Below, in pieces: positions 29,325 through 37,897 of a DNA stretch of 64,000 nucleotides; the first letter of the stretch is position 1; the number at the start of each line of letters is the position of its first letter. The notes below the pieces were generated by a model that saw only the letters and a program-made list of their open reading frames with translations, was not told the DNA's origin and did no database searches. The stretch spans positions 1 to 64,000 of the forward strand of contig JADJLN010000014.1 in NCBI GenBank assembly GCA_016710115.1, written 5' to 3'. The stretch is from Saprospiraceae bacterium. Its GTDB lineage: Bacteria > Bacteroidota > Bacteroidia > Chitinophagales > Saprospiraceae. Both the position numbers and the translations under genes were made by a program.

Positions 29325-29428
29325 AATTCGTGTTGGTATTGATCAATGTCGTTTGAAAAGAATGACTTGTTCCTTTGAGCCGCAAATATCCTAATTAATT
29401 TCGCAGCTTCTTTTATAACGTCGAGACA

Positions 29429-30478
29429 ATGCAGAATGTGATCTATCTGGCCCTGGCATCCATGGCCATCTTCCTGTCAGCCTGTTCAGAATCCGCACCG
29501 GACTATGTCCGGCCCGATATCGGTTCCATCACTGTTCAAACCGAGATCCGCAGGTTCGATCGGGATCTCTTTGCCCTCGACACGGCTGATATTGGATCCG
29601 GGCGCCGGCTACTGGATAGCACCTATGGCGAATTTGCCACCCTGTATTTTGATCAGTTGCTGGGCATCAACGACCCCCGGATCGCGCCTCAGGGCGGAGA
29701 TGCCTTTCTCAGCGGGTTCCTGACCTTTCCGGCAACACGCAAACTCTATGACACCATCCAGATCGTTTATCCCGATCTGGAACGGGAAAAAGAGACATTC
29801 AATACGGCCTTCCGTTACCTCAAAGCGCTCTTCCCGGAGCGACCCACACCGACAATCACCACATTTCTGTCGGAGTTTTCGATCGCCAACTTCATCTATG
29901 GCAATGATGAACTCGCCGTGGGTCTCGATTTTTACCTGGGAAGTAATTATCCGTATCATCTCATCGACCCTTCCAATGCGGTGTTCTCCGGCTATCTCAC
30001 CCGTTCGTACAATCGGGACCATCTGGTGCCCCGTACGCTGAAACCCCTTCTGGAAGATATCGTGGGTCCGCCTACCGGTGAACGACTGATCGACCATATT
30101 ATCCGCAACGGCAAACGGCAGGTCCTGATGGATGTTCTCCTCCCCGGAGTTGCGGACACGGCACGCTGGGAGTTCACACCGGATCAGCTGGCCTGGTGTG
30201 AGGAGAATGAACAGAATATCTGGGCCTACTTTCTCAGTGAAAACCTGTTGTACAGCACAGACTACAAGGTGTACCGCAAATTTGTCGACTATAGCCCCCA
30301 TTCCCCGGGAATGCCTCAAGAAGCCCCGGGCAGGACTGGTGACTGGATCGGTGTCCAGATTGTGCGGGCGTGGCTAGACCAACATCCCGAAAGCGGAATT
30401 TCGGCGCTGGCCGAACGCATCGATGCCCAACGGTTTCTGGATGAAGCCAGATATAAACCACAACGAAAGGCCCTTTGA
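29429..30478 (+). CDS. gldB: gliding motility lipoprotein GldB
   Basis: A 349-residue lipoprotein (lipobox LSAC, Cys19). Hallmarks of GldB are visible: IRRFDRDLF near the N-terminus, AVGLDFYLGSNYPYH in the middle, and MPQEAPGRTGDWIGVQIVRAW near the C-terminus. GldB is required for gliding in Flavobacterium but is also kept in non-gliders, so its presence alone does not prove motility. The 2OG oxygenase gene starts 32 bases downstream. Confidence 0.92.
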   Translation: MQNVIYLALASMAIFLSACSESAPDYVRPDIGSITVQTEIRRFDRDLFALDTADIGSGRRLLDSTYGEFATLYFDQLLGINDPRIAPQGGDAFLSGFLTFPATRKLYDTIQIVYPDLEREKETFNTAFRYLKALFPERPTPTITTFLSEFSIANFIYGNDELAVGLDFYLGSNYPYHLIDPSNAVFSGYLTRSYNRDHLVPRTLKPLLEDIVGPPTGERLIDHIIRNGKRQVLMDVLLPGVADTARWEFTPDQLAWCEENEQNIWAYFLSENLLYSTDYKVYRKFVDYSPHSPGMPQEAPGRTGDWIGVQIVRAWLDQHPESGISALAERIDAQRFLDEARYKPQRKAL

Positions 30479-30485
30479 TAATTCG

Positions 30486-30493
30486 TATCTTTG
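30486..30493 (+). promoter_or_regulatory. -7 promoter box before the 2OG oxygenase gene
   Basis: TATCTTTG is a perfect TAnnTTTG match, 17 bases before ATG 30510. It supports that start over the upstream in-frame ATG at 30423, which lies inside gldB. Confidence 0.5.
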
Positions 30494-30509
30494 CTCCAAA
30501 TCAACTGGT

Positions 30510-31463
30510 ATGACCAAACGGGCAATACCCCTTGTAGACCTCTCCACCTTTGTCCATGGCAGCGCCGCACAACAAGCTGCTTTTGTGGAAGCCATCGGTG
30601 ATGCCTTTCGCACCTCCGGATTTGTCGGTGTCGTGAACCATGGTGTCCCGACTGATCTGGTTGATCGGTTTTACGCCCAGTCGAAGGCCTTCTTTGCTCT
30701 TCCTGTGGACGTCAAACGGAATTATGAAGTGCCCGGGTTGGCAGGACAACGCGGATATACCTCCTTTGGAAAAGAACATGCCAAACACTCCACAGTAGCT
30801 GACCTGAAAGAATTCTATCAGATCGGTCAGACCGTGGTGGATGGAGATGCTGTGGAAGGTGAATATCCCCCCAATGTGCAGGTAGCAGAACAACCGGAGT
30901 TTGCACCAACTGGCGATGAATTATACCGGGCGTTCGAACAAAGCGGCGGGCATCTGCTGGAAGCAATAGCCCTGTATCTCGGTCTGGATCGCGATTATTT
31001 CACGGAGAAGATCCACAACGGGAATTCCATCCTACGAGCCATTCATTACCCACCGATCACCCGGGAACCCGCATCGGCCATCCGAGCAGAACAACATGAG
31101 GATATCAATCTGATCACCCTGCTGGTTGGCGCTTCAGCCGGTGGACTCCAGATTCTCGACCTGGGCAACCAATGGCTCGATATTGTCCCCGAAGAAAATG
31201 AGATCGTTGTGAACGTTGGGGACATGCTTCAGCGTTTAACCAACGACTACCTGAAATCAACTACACACCGGGTGGTCAATCCACCCCGCGAGGACTGGCA
31301 TCTGCCAAGACTGTCAATCCCGTTTTTTTTACATCCGCGCAGCGACATGGACTTGACCTGTCTGCCCGGTTGTGTTGATGCCGAACATCCTCTGCATTAT
31401 GAGCCGATCACGGCTGGTGACTATCTGGATGAACGGCTTCGCGAAATTGGACTGAAGAAATAA
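30510..31463 (+). CDS. isopenicillin-N-synthase-like 2OG-Fe(II) oxygenase
   Basis: A 317-residue non-haem iron dioxygenase. An N-terminal DIOX_N domain (IPLVDLSTF...GFVGVVNHGVP) is followed by the 2OG-FeII_Oxy domain. The iron ligands are visible as His196 and Asp198 in EQHEDIN and His253 in TTHRVV, and the 2-oxoglutarate-binding R-x-S as Arg267/Ser269 in PRLSIPFF. All catalytic residues are therefore present. The substrate is unknown; related bacterial proteins act on small molecules. Confidence 0.92.
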   Translation: MTKRAIPLVDLSTFVHGSAAQQAAFVEAIGDAFRTSGFVGVVNHGVPTDLVDRFYAQSKAFFALPVDVKRNYEVPGLAGQRGYTSFGKEHAKHSTVADLKEFYQIGQTVVDGDAVEGEYPPNVQVAEQPEFAPTGDELYRAFEQSGGHLLEAIALYLGLDRDYFTEKIHNGNSILRAIHYPPITREPASAIRAEQHEDINLITLLVGASAGGLQILDLGNQWLDIVPEENEIVVNVGDMLQRLTNDYLKSTTHRVVNPPREDWHLPRLSIPFFLHPRSDMDLTCLPGCVDAEHPLHYEPITAGDYLDERLREIGLKK

Positions 31464-31493
31464 TCTATACACACGAATTAAACGAGCCATAAC

Positions 31494-31736
31494 ATGGATG
31501 CATTTATTTGGTTTTTCAACTTGGGAGGCAGTGAAATCATTGTCATCCTCTTTGTGATCCTCTTGTTATTCGGCGGTAAAAAGATTCCCGAACTGATGCG
31601 CGGCCTCGGCAAAGGCATCCGGGAATTCAATACAGCCCGGAACAGTATCGAGAGCGAGATCCGTGAAGGAATGCGGGAAGCCGACATGAAAAAGGTCGAA
31701 GAGCGCAAACTGGAAGAACGGAAAACGGAACAATAA
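31494..31736 (+). CDS. tatA: Sec-independent translocase subunit TatA/E
   Basis: An 80-residue protein with one N-terminal membrane helix (GSEIIVILFVILLLFGG), the FGGKKIPEL hinge, an amphipathic helix (MRGLGKGIREFNTA) and a charged tail. It is the pore-forming component of twin-arginine export of folded proteins. It is too short for TatB. The start ATG 31494 lies 30 bases behind the oxygenase stop, so cotranscription is possible. A hairpin follows. Confidence 0.93.
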   Translation: MDAFIWFFNLGGSEIIVILFVILLLFGGKKIPELMRGLGKGIREFNTARNSIESEIREGMREADMKKVEERKLEERKTEQ

Positions 31737-31756
31737 GCTGTTTCACCAATGAATCA

Positions 31757-31790
31757 AAGCCGGATGATGACATCATCCGGCTTCTTCATA
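31757..31790 (+). terminator. hairpin, probable terminator after tatA
   Basis: AAGCCGGATGAT (31757-31768) pairs with ATCATCCGGCTT (31772-31783) around GAC. It is followed by CTTCATATC, a weak T-run. It ends only five bases before the next start codon, so it might instead regulate the GHMP kinase gene. Confidence 0.6.
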
Positions 31791-31794
31791 TCAT

Positions 31795-32652
31795 ATGGCG
31801 ACCTGGCCCGCAAAAGTGCTCCTATTTGGTGAATATACCGTTCTGCTCAAAGGGGAGGCGCTGGCTCTTCCTTTGTCAAAGTGGAATGGTTCCTGGTCGA
31901 CATCCGACCAGGTTGATGATGGATTAATCCGGTGGGCGAACTGGTTGGTCAGACAGGAAAAATCAGGTCTGTTACCCTGGTCGATACGCACAGCTGACTT
32001 TCTCCGGTTCGTCGAGCGCGGAGGTCGGTTCCATTCGTCCATTCCAACAGGATGCGGGTTGGGCAGCAGTGGTGCACTGGTTGCAGCTTTGGCAGAATCG
32101 TACAGCCTCCAGATTCCGCAGGATCTGGCTATCCGTCTGAAAGGTCTGGCTGCTCTGGAGAAGTACTTTCATGGCAACAGCTCCGGTATGGACCCCCTTG
32201 TCAGCCTGGAACGGACAGCCATCCACCGGGAGTCCGACAGCATGGTTTGCACATTGCAGATCAAGTCCATACCGAATGGGCTTTTCCTTGTGGAAACCGG
32301 GATCCCCAGGCAGACTGCTCCACTGGTAGAAGCTTTTCATCTGTTGCTGGAACAGGAAGCCGAACGCCATTTTCTGTTGATGGATCTCCTTCCCCAGGTA
32401 CATCGTGCCATACATGCCTTGATCCATGGAGAAATGATCCCGTTCCAGGATGCTTTCGCGGCCATTAGCAGAATGCAGGGATTGCTATTTCAGGCCATGA
32501 TCCCGGAAACGCTGAAGACCCACTGGCACGGGCCTGATCATTATCTGAAGTTATGCGGAGCCGGAGGAGGTGGCTTTTTTCTCGGGTATGCGCCGAAGGG
32601 AACCTATCCCCAGCTTCCATTTCCGATTTATCCCCTGGATACGCAGCTTTAA
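31795..32652 (+). CDS. GHMP-family kinase (mevalonate-kinase-like)
   Basis: A 285-residue small-molecule kinase. The ATP loop PTGCGLGSSGAL (about residues 82-93), the opening AKVLLFGEYTVL and the C-terminal glycine motif KLCGAGGGGFFLGY mark the GHMP superfamily. GEY plus these loops resemble mevalonate or phosphomevalonate kinases, which some Bacteroidota use for isoprenoids. The assignment within the superfamily is not certain and no other pathway gene is nearby. Confidence 0.85.
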   Translation: MATWPAKVLLFGEYTVLLKGEALALPLSKWNGSWSTSDQVDDGLIRWANWLVRQEKSGLLPWSIRTADFLRFVERGGRFHSSIPTGCGLGSSGALVAALAESYSLQIPQDLAIRLKGLAALEKYFHGNSSGMDPLVSLERTAIHRESDSMVCTLQIKSIPNGLFLVETGIPRQTAPLVEAFHLLLEQEAERHFLLMDLLPQVHRAIHALIHGEMIPFQDAFAAISRMQGLLFQAMIPETLKTHWHGPDHYLKLCGAGGGGFFLGYAPKGTYPQLPFPIYPLDTQL

Positions 32653-32694
32653 CCCGGCATTGCGCAACCGCTACCCCTTTTCTTGCGTTAAACC

Positions 32695-32727
32695 TTGTGC
32701 AGCGGCAATCTTTTTCGGGTAAATTTG
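32695..32727 (+). promoter_or_regulatory. promoter of the DUF4175 gene
   Basis: A TTGT at 32695-32698 and a perfect TAAATTTG (TAnnTTTG) at 32720-32727 are separated by 21 bases, close to the Bacteroidota spacing. The ATG at 32748 is 20 bases downstream. Confidence 0.55.
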
Positions 32728-32747
32728 TTTCTAACCCAAATGACATC

Positions 32748-35700
32748 ATGGCGGGACCGAGTAACTATGACTTGTTGATCAGTAAGTTGGATGCCTTCAT
32801 CCGAAAATACTACCTCAATCAATTGGTGAAGGGTACCCTGCTGACCATCGGCTTGATCGGTGTGGTTTTCCTCCTGATTTCATTAGGAGAGAATTACTTC
32901 TACTTTGGCAAAACGGCTCGAAAAATCCTTTTCTTCTCCTTTCTGGGTCTCAGCGGTCTGACCCTGTTTCGCTGGATTCTGACCCCGTTAATGCACTATT
33001 TTCAACTGGGGAAGCTCATTTCTCATGAGCAGGCAGCAACCATTATCGGCCATCATTTCCAGAATGTAGAAGACAAACTGCTCAATATCCTCCAGCTGAA
33101 ACAGCAACTGGATCAAACCCCTCAAGCAAGTCTCCTCCTTGCAGGTATCGAACAGAAGACTGAAGCACTCCGACCGGTCTCCTTTCCTTCTGCAATCGAC
33201 CTGAATAAGAATCGTCAGTACCTGAAATATGCACTGCCGCCTCTGGCGCTGTTTTTTCTCATTCTATGGGCTGCACCGGGCATGATCAAGGATCCCACCC
33301 GTCGTCTGATCGACAACAACAGGGATTATGCACCACCTGCTCCGTTTTCCTTTGTCCTGGGCGATCAACCGTTGAAGGTAGTCCAGTACGGGGATTTTGA
33401 ACTCGAAGTCACCACGGAAGGATCCGCCATTCCCAATGAAGTGTTTATCGAGGTAGGTGAATATCAATACCGATTGAAACCCATTGATCGTAACCTCTTC
33501 AGCTATACGTTCAGCAATGTCCATCAGGACACACCTTTTCGACTGTTTGCAGGAAAAGTAGCTTCTGAAAGTCACGTGCTGGATGTGCTGCTCAAACCGT
33601 CAATTTCCAGCTTTTCCGTTGCAGTGGACTATCCGCAATATATTGGCCGGGCGGATGAAGTGCTGGACAATATCGGCGATCTGGTCGTGCCTCAGGGCAC
33701 CCGTTTGAGCTGGGTCTTTGAAACGACACATACCGACTCGATCAGTATGCGATTCGGAGAACAGGCCGACCCTCAGCTGATCAAACGACAGGGCGACAAT
33801 ACATTCACCTTCAGCAAGAGGGCAACCCGGGATGAACGATATACCATCCTTGTTTCCAATCTTGAACTTCCTCAGGCGGACAGTATCCGCTATGTTTTAT
33901 CCGTCATTCCCGACCTCCACCCGACCATCCAGGCCAATGCCTTTACGGATAGTCTGGACAACGCTTTTGTATTCTTTGCCGGTGATGCCTCCGATGATTA
34001 CGGGATCAGCCAACTGACTTTTACCTATCAGATCAAACTGCAGGACGGCACGGAAGCCAAACCGGTTGTGCGACCCGTCAAGGTGCAGAATGGGAAGGAA
34101 GCCCGATTCGACTATTCCCTGGATATTCAGGCCCTGGATCTGGCTCCCGGAGCTGAAGTCACCTACTGGTTTGAAGTCTGGGACAATGATGCGATCAATG
34201 GCAGAAAGTCGGCACGGACCAGTCTGATGCGATATACCAAACCGACAGAAGAAGAATTTGATGCACAAGAAGAAAAGAACAATGATGAGATCCGTGACCA
34301 TCTGAAAAAAGCCATGGATGAATCCAGGAAGATTCAGAAGGATATCAAGAAGCTGAGTGAGAAATTGCTTCAGGAGAAAGATCTGGACTGGCAGAACCGG
34401 AAGGAACTGGAGAAATTGCTCGAGCGCCGGAATGAGCTCATGCAGGATATTCAACAGGCCAAGGACCTCTATGAACAAAACCTGAAAAACCAGGAGGAAT
34501 TTTCCGAACCAAGCCCGGAATTGAAGGAAAAACAGGAAAAGGTCCAGCAGATGTTCGAGGAACTGGTGAGCCCCGAAATGAAGGAGCTCATGAAGAAAAT
34601 CGAGGAGATGTTGCAGGAGTTGCAGAAGGATGAAAGCTTGAAACAGCTCGAAGAAATGAAACTGGATGAGGAACAGCTCAACAAGGAGCTGGACCGCATG
34701 ATGGAAATGTACAAGCAACTGGAAGTCGAGAAAGACTTGCAGGACCAGATCGAGAAACTGAAGGAACTGGCCAAGCAACAGGAGAATCTCGCTGAAAAGA
34801 CAGAAAATCAAACGGAATCACCTAAAGACCTGGAAAAAAAACAGGAAGATCTCAACAAGAAGTTTGATGAGCTCCAGGAAAAAATGAAGGATATCGAGAA
34901 GAAAAATGAGGAACTGGAGAACCCCATGCAACTGGGTGATCCGGAAGAGAAAATGGAGGATATCGATCAGGATATGGACGACTCACAGGAGCAGTTGGAA
35001 AAAAAGGAAACAGGCAAAGCATCAAAATCACAGAAAAGCGCAGCCCAGAAGATGAAGGATATGGCCCAGGCCATGGAGATGAATATGCAGCAGGGCGCCG
35101 AAGAACAACTGGAGGAGGATATGAAGGCGATGCGCCAGCTTCTGGAAAATCTGGTTACGTTGTCATTTGAGCAGGAAGGATTGATATCCAGCGTGAACAA
35201 GACGGCAGAAACGGCACCCCGATATGTCAAGCTGGTTCAGGAGCAGAAGAAGATTCAGGATGATTTCAAATTGGTGGAAGACTCGTTGCAGGCGCTGTCC
35301 AAACGCGTGATCCAGATTGAAACCTATGTGACTGAAAAAGTGACAGAGATCAAGGGGCACATGAACAAGACCCTGACCATGCTGGAGGAACGACAAAAGC
35401 CCCAGGCTGCTTCAGAACAGCAATTTTCAATGAAGAACCTGAATGATCTGGCGCTGATGTTGAGTGAGATCTTGAACCAGATGCAAATGCAGGCATCGAA
35501 TCAGATGGCGGGTAACCAGAACTGTCAGAATCCGGGCGGTAGCAACCCCAAACCGGGAGGGACTCCCAAGGACAAGATGGGTGAGGGCCAGAAGTCTCTC
35601 AACGATATGATGAAGAATATGCAGGATCGCATGAAAAACGGACAGGGGGGCACCAGCAAGGAATTTGCAAAAATGGCCGCCAAACAGGCTGCCATGAGAA

Positions 35701-36080
35701 AAGCCCTGGAAGATCTGAACAAAGAGAAACGGCAAAGCGGGAAACCGGATCCGCTGCTACAGGACATCATCGATCAAATGGACAAAACGGAGATCGACCT
35801 CGTCAACAAGCGACTCAGCGCAGAAACCATGAAACGACAGCAGGATATTCTCAGCAAACTGCTGGATCATGAACGCGCCGAGCGCGAACGGGAGTATGAT
35901 AACAAGCGGAAGTCAGAAACCGCTTCCCAATACGAACGAAAGCGTCCGCCAAGTCTGGAAGAATACCTGAAAAAGCGCGAGGCAGAAACCGAACTCTATC
36001 GAACTGTTTCGCCTGCTTTGAAACCGTATTACAAAAATCTGGTCGAAGAGTACCAGCGCAATTTGAAAATTACCCGGTAA
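32748..36080 (+). CDS. DUF4175 family membrane protein with long coiled coil
   Basis: About 1,110 residues. Three N-terminal membrane helices (residues about 25-50, 60-85 and 165-185) lead into a large extracytoplasmic beta-rich region (VAVDYPQYIGRADEVL..., SYWFEVWDNDAINGRKSARTS). From about residue 500 come some 450 residues of highly charged heptads, rich in E, K, Q and M, predicting a long coiled coil. The C-terminus repeats the pattern with ERKRPPSLEEYLKKREAETE. This matches DUF4175, a conserved Bacteroidota protein of unknown function. The start at 32748 sits behind a clear promoter, whereas the upstream frame overlaps the kinase gene. Confidence 0.9.
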   Translation: MAGPSNYDLLISKLDAFIRKYYLNQLVKGTLLTIGLIGVVFLLISLGENYFYFGKTARKILFFSFLGLSGLTLFRWILTPLMHYFQLGKLISHEQAATIIGHHFQNVEDKLLNILQLKQQLDQTPQASLLLAGIEQKTEALRPVSFPSAIDLNKNRQYLKYALPPLALFFLILWAAPGMIKDPTRRLIDNNRDYAPPAPFSFVLGDQPLKVVQYGDFELEVTTEGSAIPNEVFIEVGEYQYRLKPIDRNLFSYTFSNVHQDTPFRLFAGKVASESHVLDVLLKPSISSFSVAVDYPQYIGRADEVLDNIGDLVVPQGTRLSWVFETTHTDSISMRFGEQADPQLIKRQGDNTFTFSKRATRDERYTILVSNLELPQADSIRYVLSVIPDLHPTIQANAFTDSLDNAFVFFAGDASDDYGISQLTFTYQIKLQDGTEAKPVVRPVKVQNGKEARFDYSLDIQALDLAPGAEVTYWFEVWDNDAINGRKSARTSLMRYTKPTEEEFDAQEEKNNDEIRDHLKKAMDESRKIQKDIKKLSEKLLQEKDLDWQNRKELEKLLERRNELMQDIQQAKDLYEQNLKNQEEFSEPSPELKEKQEKVQQMFEELVSPEMKELMKKIEEMLQELQKDESLKQLEEMKLDEEQLNKELDRMMEMYKQLEVEKDLQDQIEKLKELAKQQENLAEKTENQTESPKDLEKKQEDLNKKFDELQEKMKDIEKKNEELENPMQLGDPEEKMEDIDQDMDDSQEQLEKKETGKASKSQKSAAQKMKDMAQAMEMNMQQGAEEQLEEDMKAMRQLLENLVTLSFEQEGLISSVNKTAETAPRYVKLVQEQKKIQDDFKLVEDSLQALSKRVIQIETYVTEKVTEIKGHMNKTLTMLEERQKPQAASEQQFSMKNLNDLALMLSEILNQMQMQASNQMAGNQNCQNPGGSNPKPGGTPKDKMGEGQKSLNDMMKNMQDRMKNGQGGTSKEFAKMAAKQAAMRKALEDLNKEKRQSGKPDPLLQDIIDQMDKTEIDLVNKRLSAETMKRQQDILSKLLDHERAEREREYDNKRKSETASQYERKRPPSLEEYLKKREAETELYRTVSPALKPYYKNLVEEYQRNLKITR

Positions 36081-36259
36081 TGTTGCAATTTGTCGGGAAC
36101 TTTCCACTCTTTGGAGGGGTTTTTGGTGTGGTGGAAAGGAAATAGGCTGTCTTTCCCGGCTGCTTTGGCAGTTTTTTATTCCCATGAATATGACGATTCA
36201 CCCTGGATTGCTTCCCAGGAAGGGTTTGCATTGCTGTGAGAATAATTAAGGTAAACGGT

Positions 36260-36667
36260 ATGAGCCTGGCTACAGACTATATGTTTAGAATCTCTTCCCA
36301 TCCACATTCTATTCGCCACTTGGACACCTTTGTGGCCCGATTGGTTGAGGAACATCAGCTCTCTGAAGAGAAGCATGGGAACATCCTGATCAGTCTGTCT
36401 GAAGCAGTCAACAATGCTATAATCCATGGCAATCGTTCGGATATCCATAAAAAAGTGGTTGTCCACGCTGAACGAGTAAATGGATCACTGGCCATTGTGG
36501 TCGAAGATGAAGGCTGTGGTTTCGATTTTCGCAAATTGCCCGATCCAACCAAGGATGAAAACGTAACCAAGATCGGAGGTCGGGGCGTTTTCCTCATGCA
36601 CAACCTGTGTGATTCCGTCCGCTTTCATCGCAATGGTTGCAAGGTGGAACTGGAATTCCATCTATGA
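36260..36667 (+). CDS. anti-sigma-factor-type ATP-binding protein (RsbW/HATPase_c_2)
   Basis: A protein of about 135 residues made of one GHKL ATPase domain. The N-box EAVNNAIIHGN, G1 EDEGCGFD and G2 GGRGVFLMH are present. Such proteins usually bind and inhibit a sigma factor or phosphorylate an anti-anti-sigma protein. No partner is encoded nearby, so its target is open. The start at 36260 (MSLATDY) is used. Its stop overlaps the ybeY start by four bases (ATGA). Confidence 0.85.
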   Translation: MSLATDYMFRISSHPHSIRHLDTFVARLVEEHQLSEEKHGNILISLSEAVNNAIIHGNRSDIHKKVVVHAERVNGSLAIVVEDEGCGFDFRKLPDPTKDENVTKIGGRGVFLMHNLCDSVRFHRNGCKVELEFHL

Positions 36668-37125
36668 TCGAATTTCCTGACCTTTTCCCTGAGGAGGAGA
36701 TTTCCCAGGGCATTTCCTTTGCTGAAGAAGACGTTGATTTTTCCCTTTCGAATGAAAGCGTGGCCGAAACCTGGTTACTGGCTGTCATTCAGGAAGAAGG
36801 GCAAATTCCTGGCCCCGTGTCGATCATCTTCTGTTCCGATGATTACCTGTACAACCTCAATGTCCAGTATCTCAACCATGACACGTTGACAGATGTCATC
36901 ACATTCCCGTACAGTGAACATCCGGTGTCAGGAGATATTTTTATCTCCATCGATCGGGTACAGGATAATGCCCTGTCGATGAAAATCCCCTTCCTCCATG
37001 AATTACACCGGGTGATGGTACACGGTGTCCTGCATCTGATGGGTTATCTGGATGACAGTCCGGAAAAAAAGGACCAGATGCGCCAGAAGGAAGACTTCTA
37101 CCTCTCCCGTCTTCCTGGATTCTAG
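36664..37125 (+). CDS. ybeY: endoribonuclease YbeY
   Basis: A 153-residue metal-dependent RNase for 16S rRNA 3'-end maturation and ribosome quality control. LNHDTLTDVITFPY and GDIFISIDRV are the typical core, and HRVMVHGVLHLMGYLDD is the metal site. The third ligand of the usual H-x3-H-x5-H is Asp here, a variation that I recall as normal in Bacteroidota. The start overlaps the upstream ATPase stop. Confidence 0.93.
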   Translation: MIEFPDLFPEEEISQGISFAEEDVDFSLSNESVAETWLLAVIQEEGQIPGPVSIIFCSDDYLYNLNVQYLNHDTLTDVITFPYSEHPVSGDIFISIDRVQDNALSMKIPFLHELHRVMVHGVLHLMGYLDDSPEKKDQMRQKEDFYLSRLPGF

Positions 37126-37240
37126 TATTTCTCTTACATGCAGGATGAAATTACATCCAATGTCCCTTCCTTTTACAGAGAAGTCTTACCTTTTATGCCC
37201 GTTCATCGATGATAGATAACGGTATGAAATGGGTCGAGAC

Positions 37241-37897
37241 ATGACAAAACATATCCTCATTTTTGGTGCTGGCCCGGGGATCAGCCTGGGAATTGCCCGT
37301 CTTTTCGGACAGGAAGGCTTTGGTGTCACCCTGGTAGCCCGACAGGTGGAAAAACTGGACAAAGAAATTCTCGAACTTCAACAGGGGGGTATCAATATCC
37401 ATAGTATGATCGCTGATGTCGCCGATCCAAACAGTGTGCGCCGGGTGATCGAAGAAGTGACCCGGCAAGCAGGCACGCCCGAAGTCGTGGTCTTCAATGC
37501 TTCTGCAGTTGAGGTGCGGGATGTGCTGGCACTCAACTGGCCCACCGTACGTTCCATGAATGAGGTCAATATCGGGGGTGGTTTTCATGTCGCTCAAACC
37601 CTGATACCTGAATATCTGGCCCAGAACAAAGGCTGTCTGATCTTCACGGGTGGAGGCCAGTCTCTGCATCCACATCCAGAATGGGTATCACTCAGCATCG
37701 GCAAGGCAGGACTGCGCAATTTGTCACAAGCCCTTGCCAGGCGGGTGGAAGGCACCAATGTCCATGTTGCCACAGTCACGGTTTGTGGATTTGTTCAGGA
37801 ATCAGATCCGAAATACAATCCGGAAGCGATTGCGCAGATCTATTGGGATCTCTACCGGGAAAGTCCGGATGCCTTCCGATCAGAAGTCATTTACTGA
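37241..37897 (+). CDS. short-chain dehydrogenase/reductase, atypical active site
   Basis: A protein of about 218 residues with a Rossmann fold: the cofactor loop GAGPGISLGIA, MIADVADPNS for the adenine ring, and VVFNASAVE. The usual YxxxK is altered to SLSIGKAGL: the Lys remains but the Tyr position holds Ser. It may use a different chemistry or be a non-catalytic paralogue. The start at 37241 (MTKHILIFG) gives a normal SDR N-terminus. The end overlaps the convergent CotH gene by 11 bases if that gene is reconstructed to 37887. Confidence 0.85.
   Translation: MTKHILIFGAGPGISLGIARLFGQEGFGVTLVARQVEKLDKEILELQQGGINIHSMIADVADPNSVRRVIEEVTRQAGTPEVVVFNASAVEVRDVLALNWPTVRSMNEVNIGGGFHVAQTLIPEYLAQNKGCLIFTGGGQSLHPHPEWVSLSIGKAGLRNLSQALARRVEGTNVHVATVTVCGFVQESDPKYNPEAIAQIYWDLYRESPDAFRSEVIY

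Noticed and set aside
33897..34811. Leu/Phe-rich 304-residue minus-strand frame
   Set aside because: It is the reverse-complement shadow of the E/K/Q-rich coiled coil of the DUF4175 gene.
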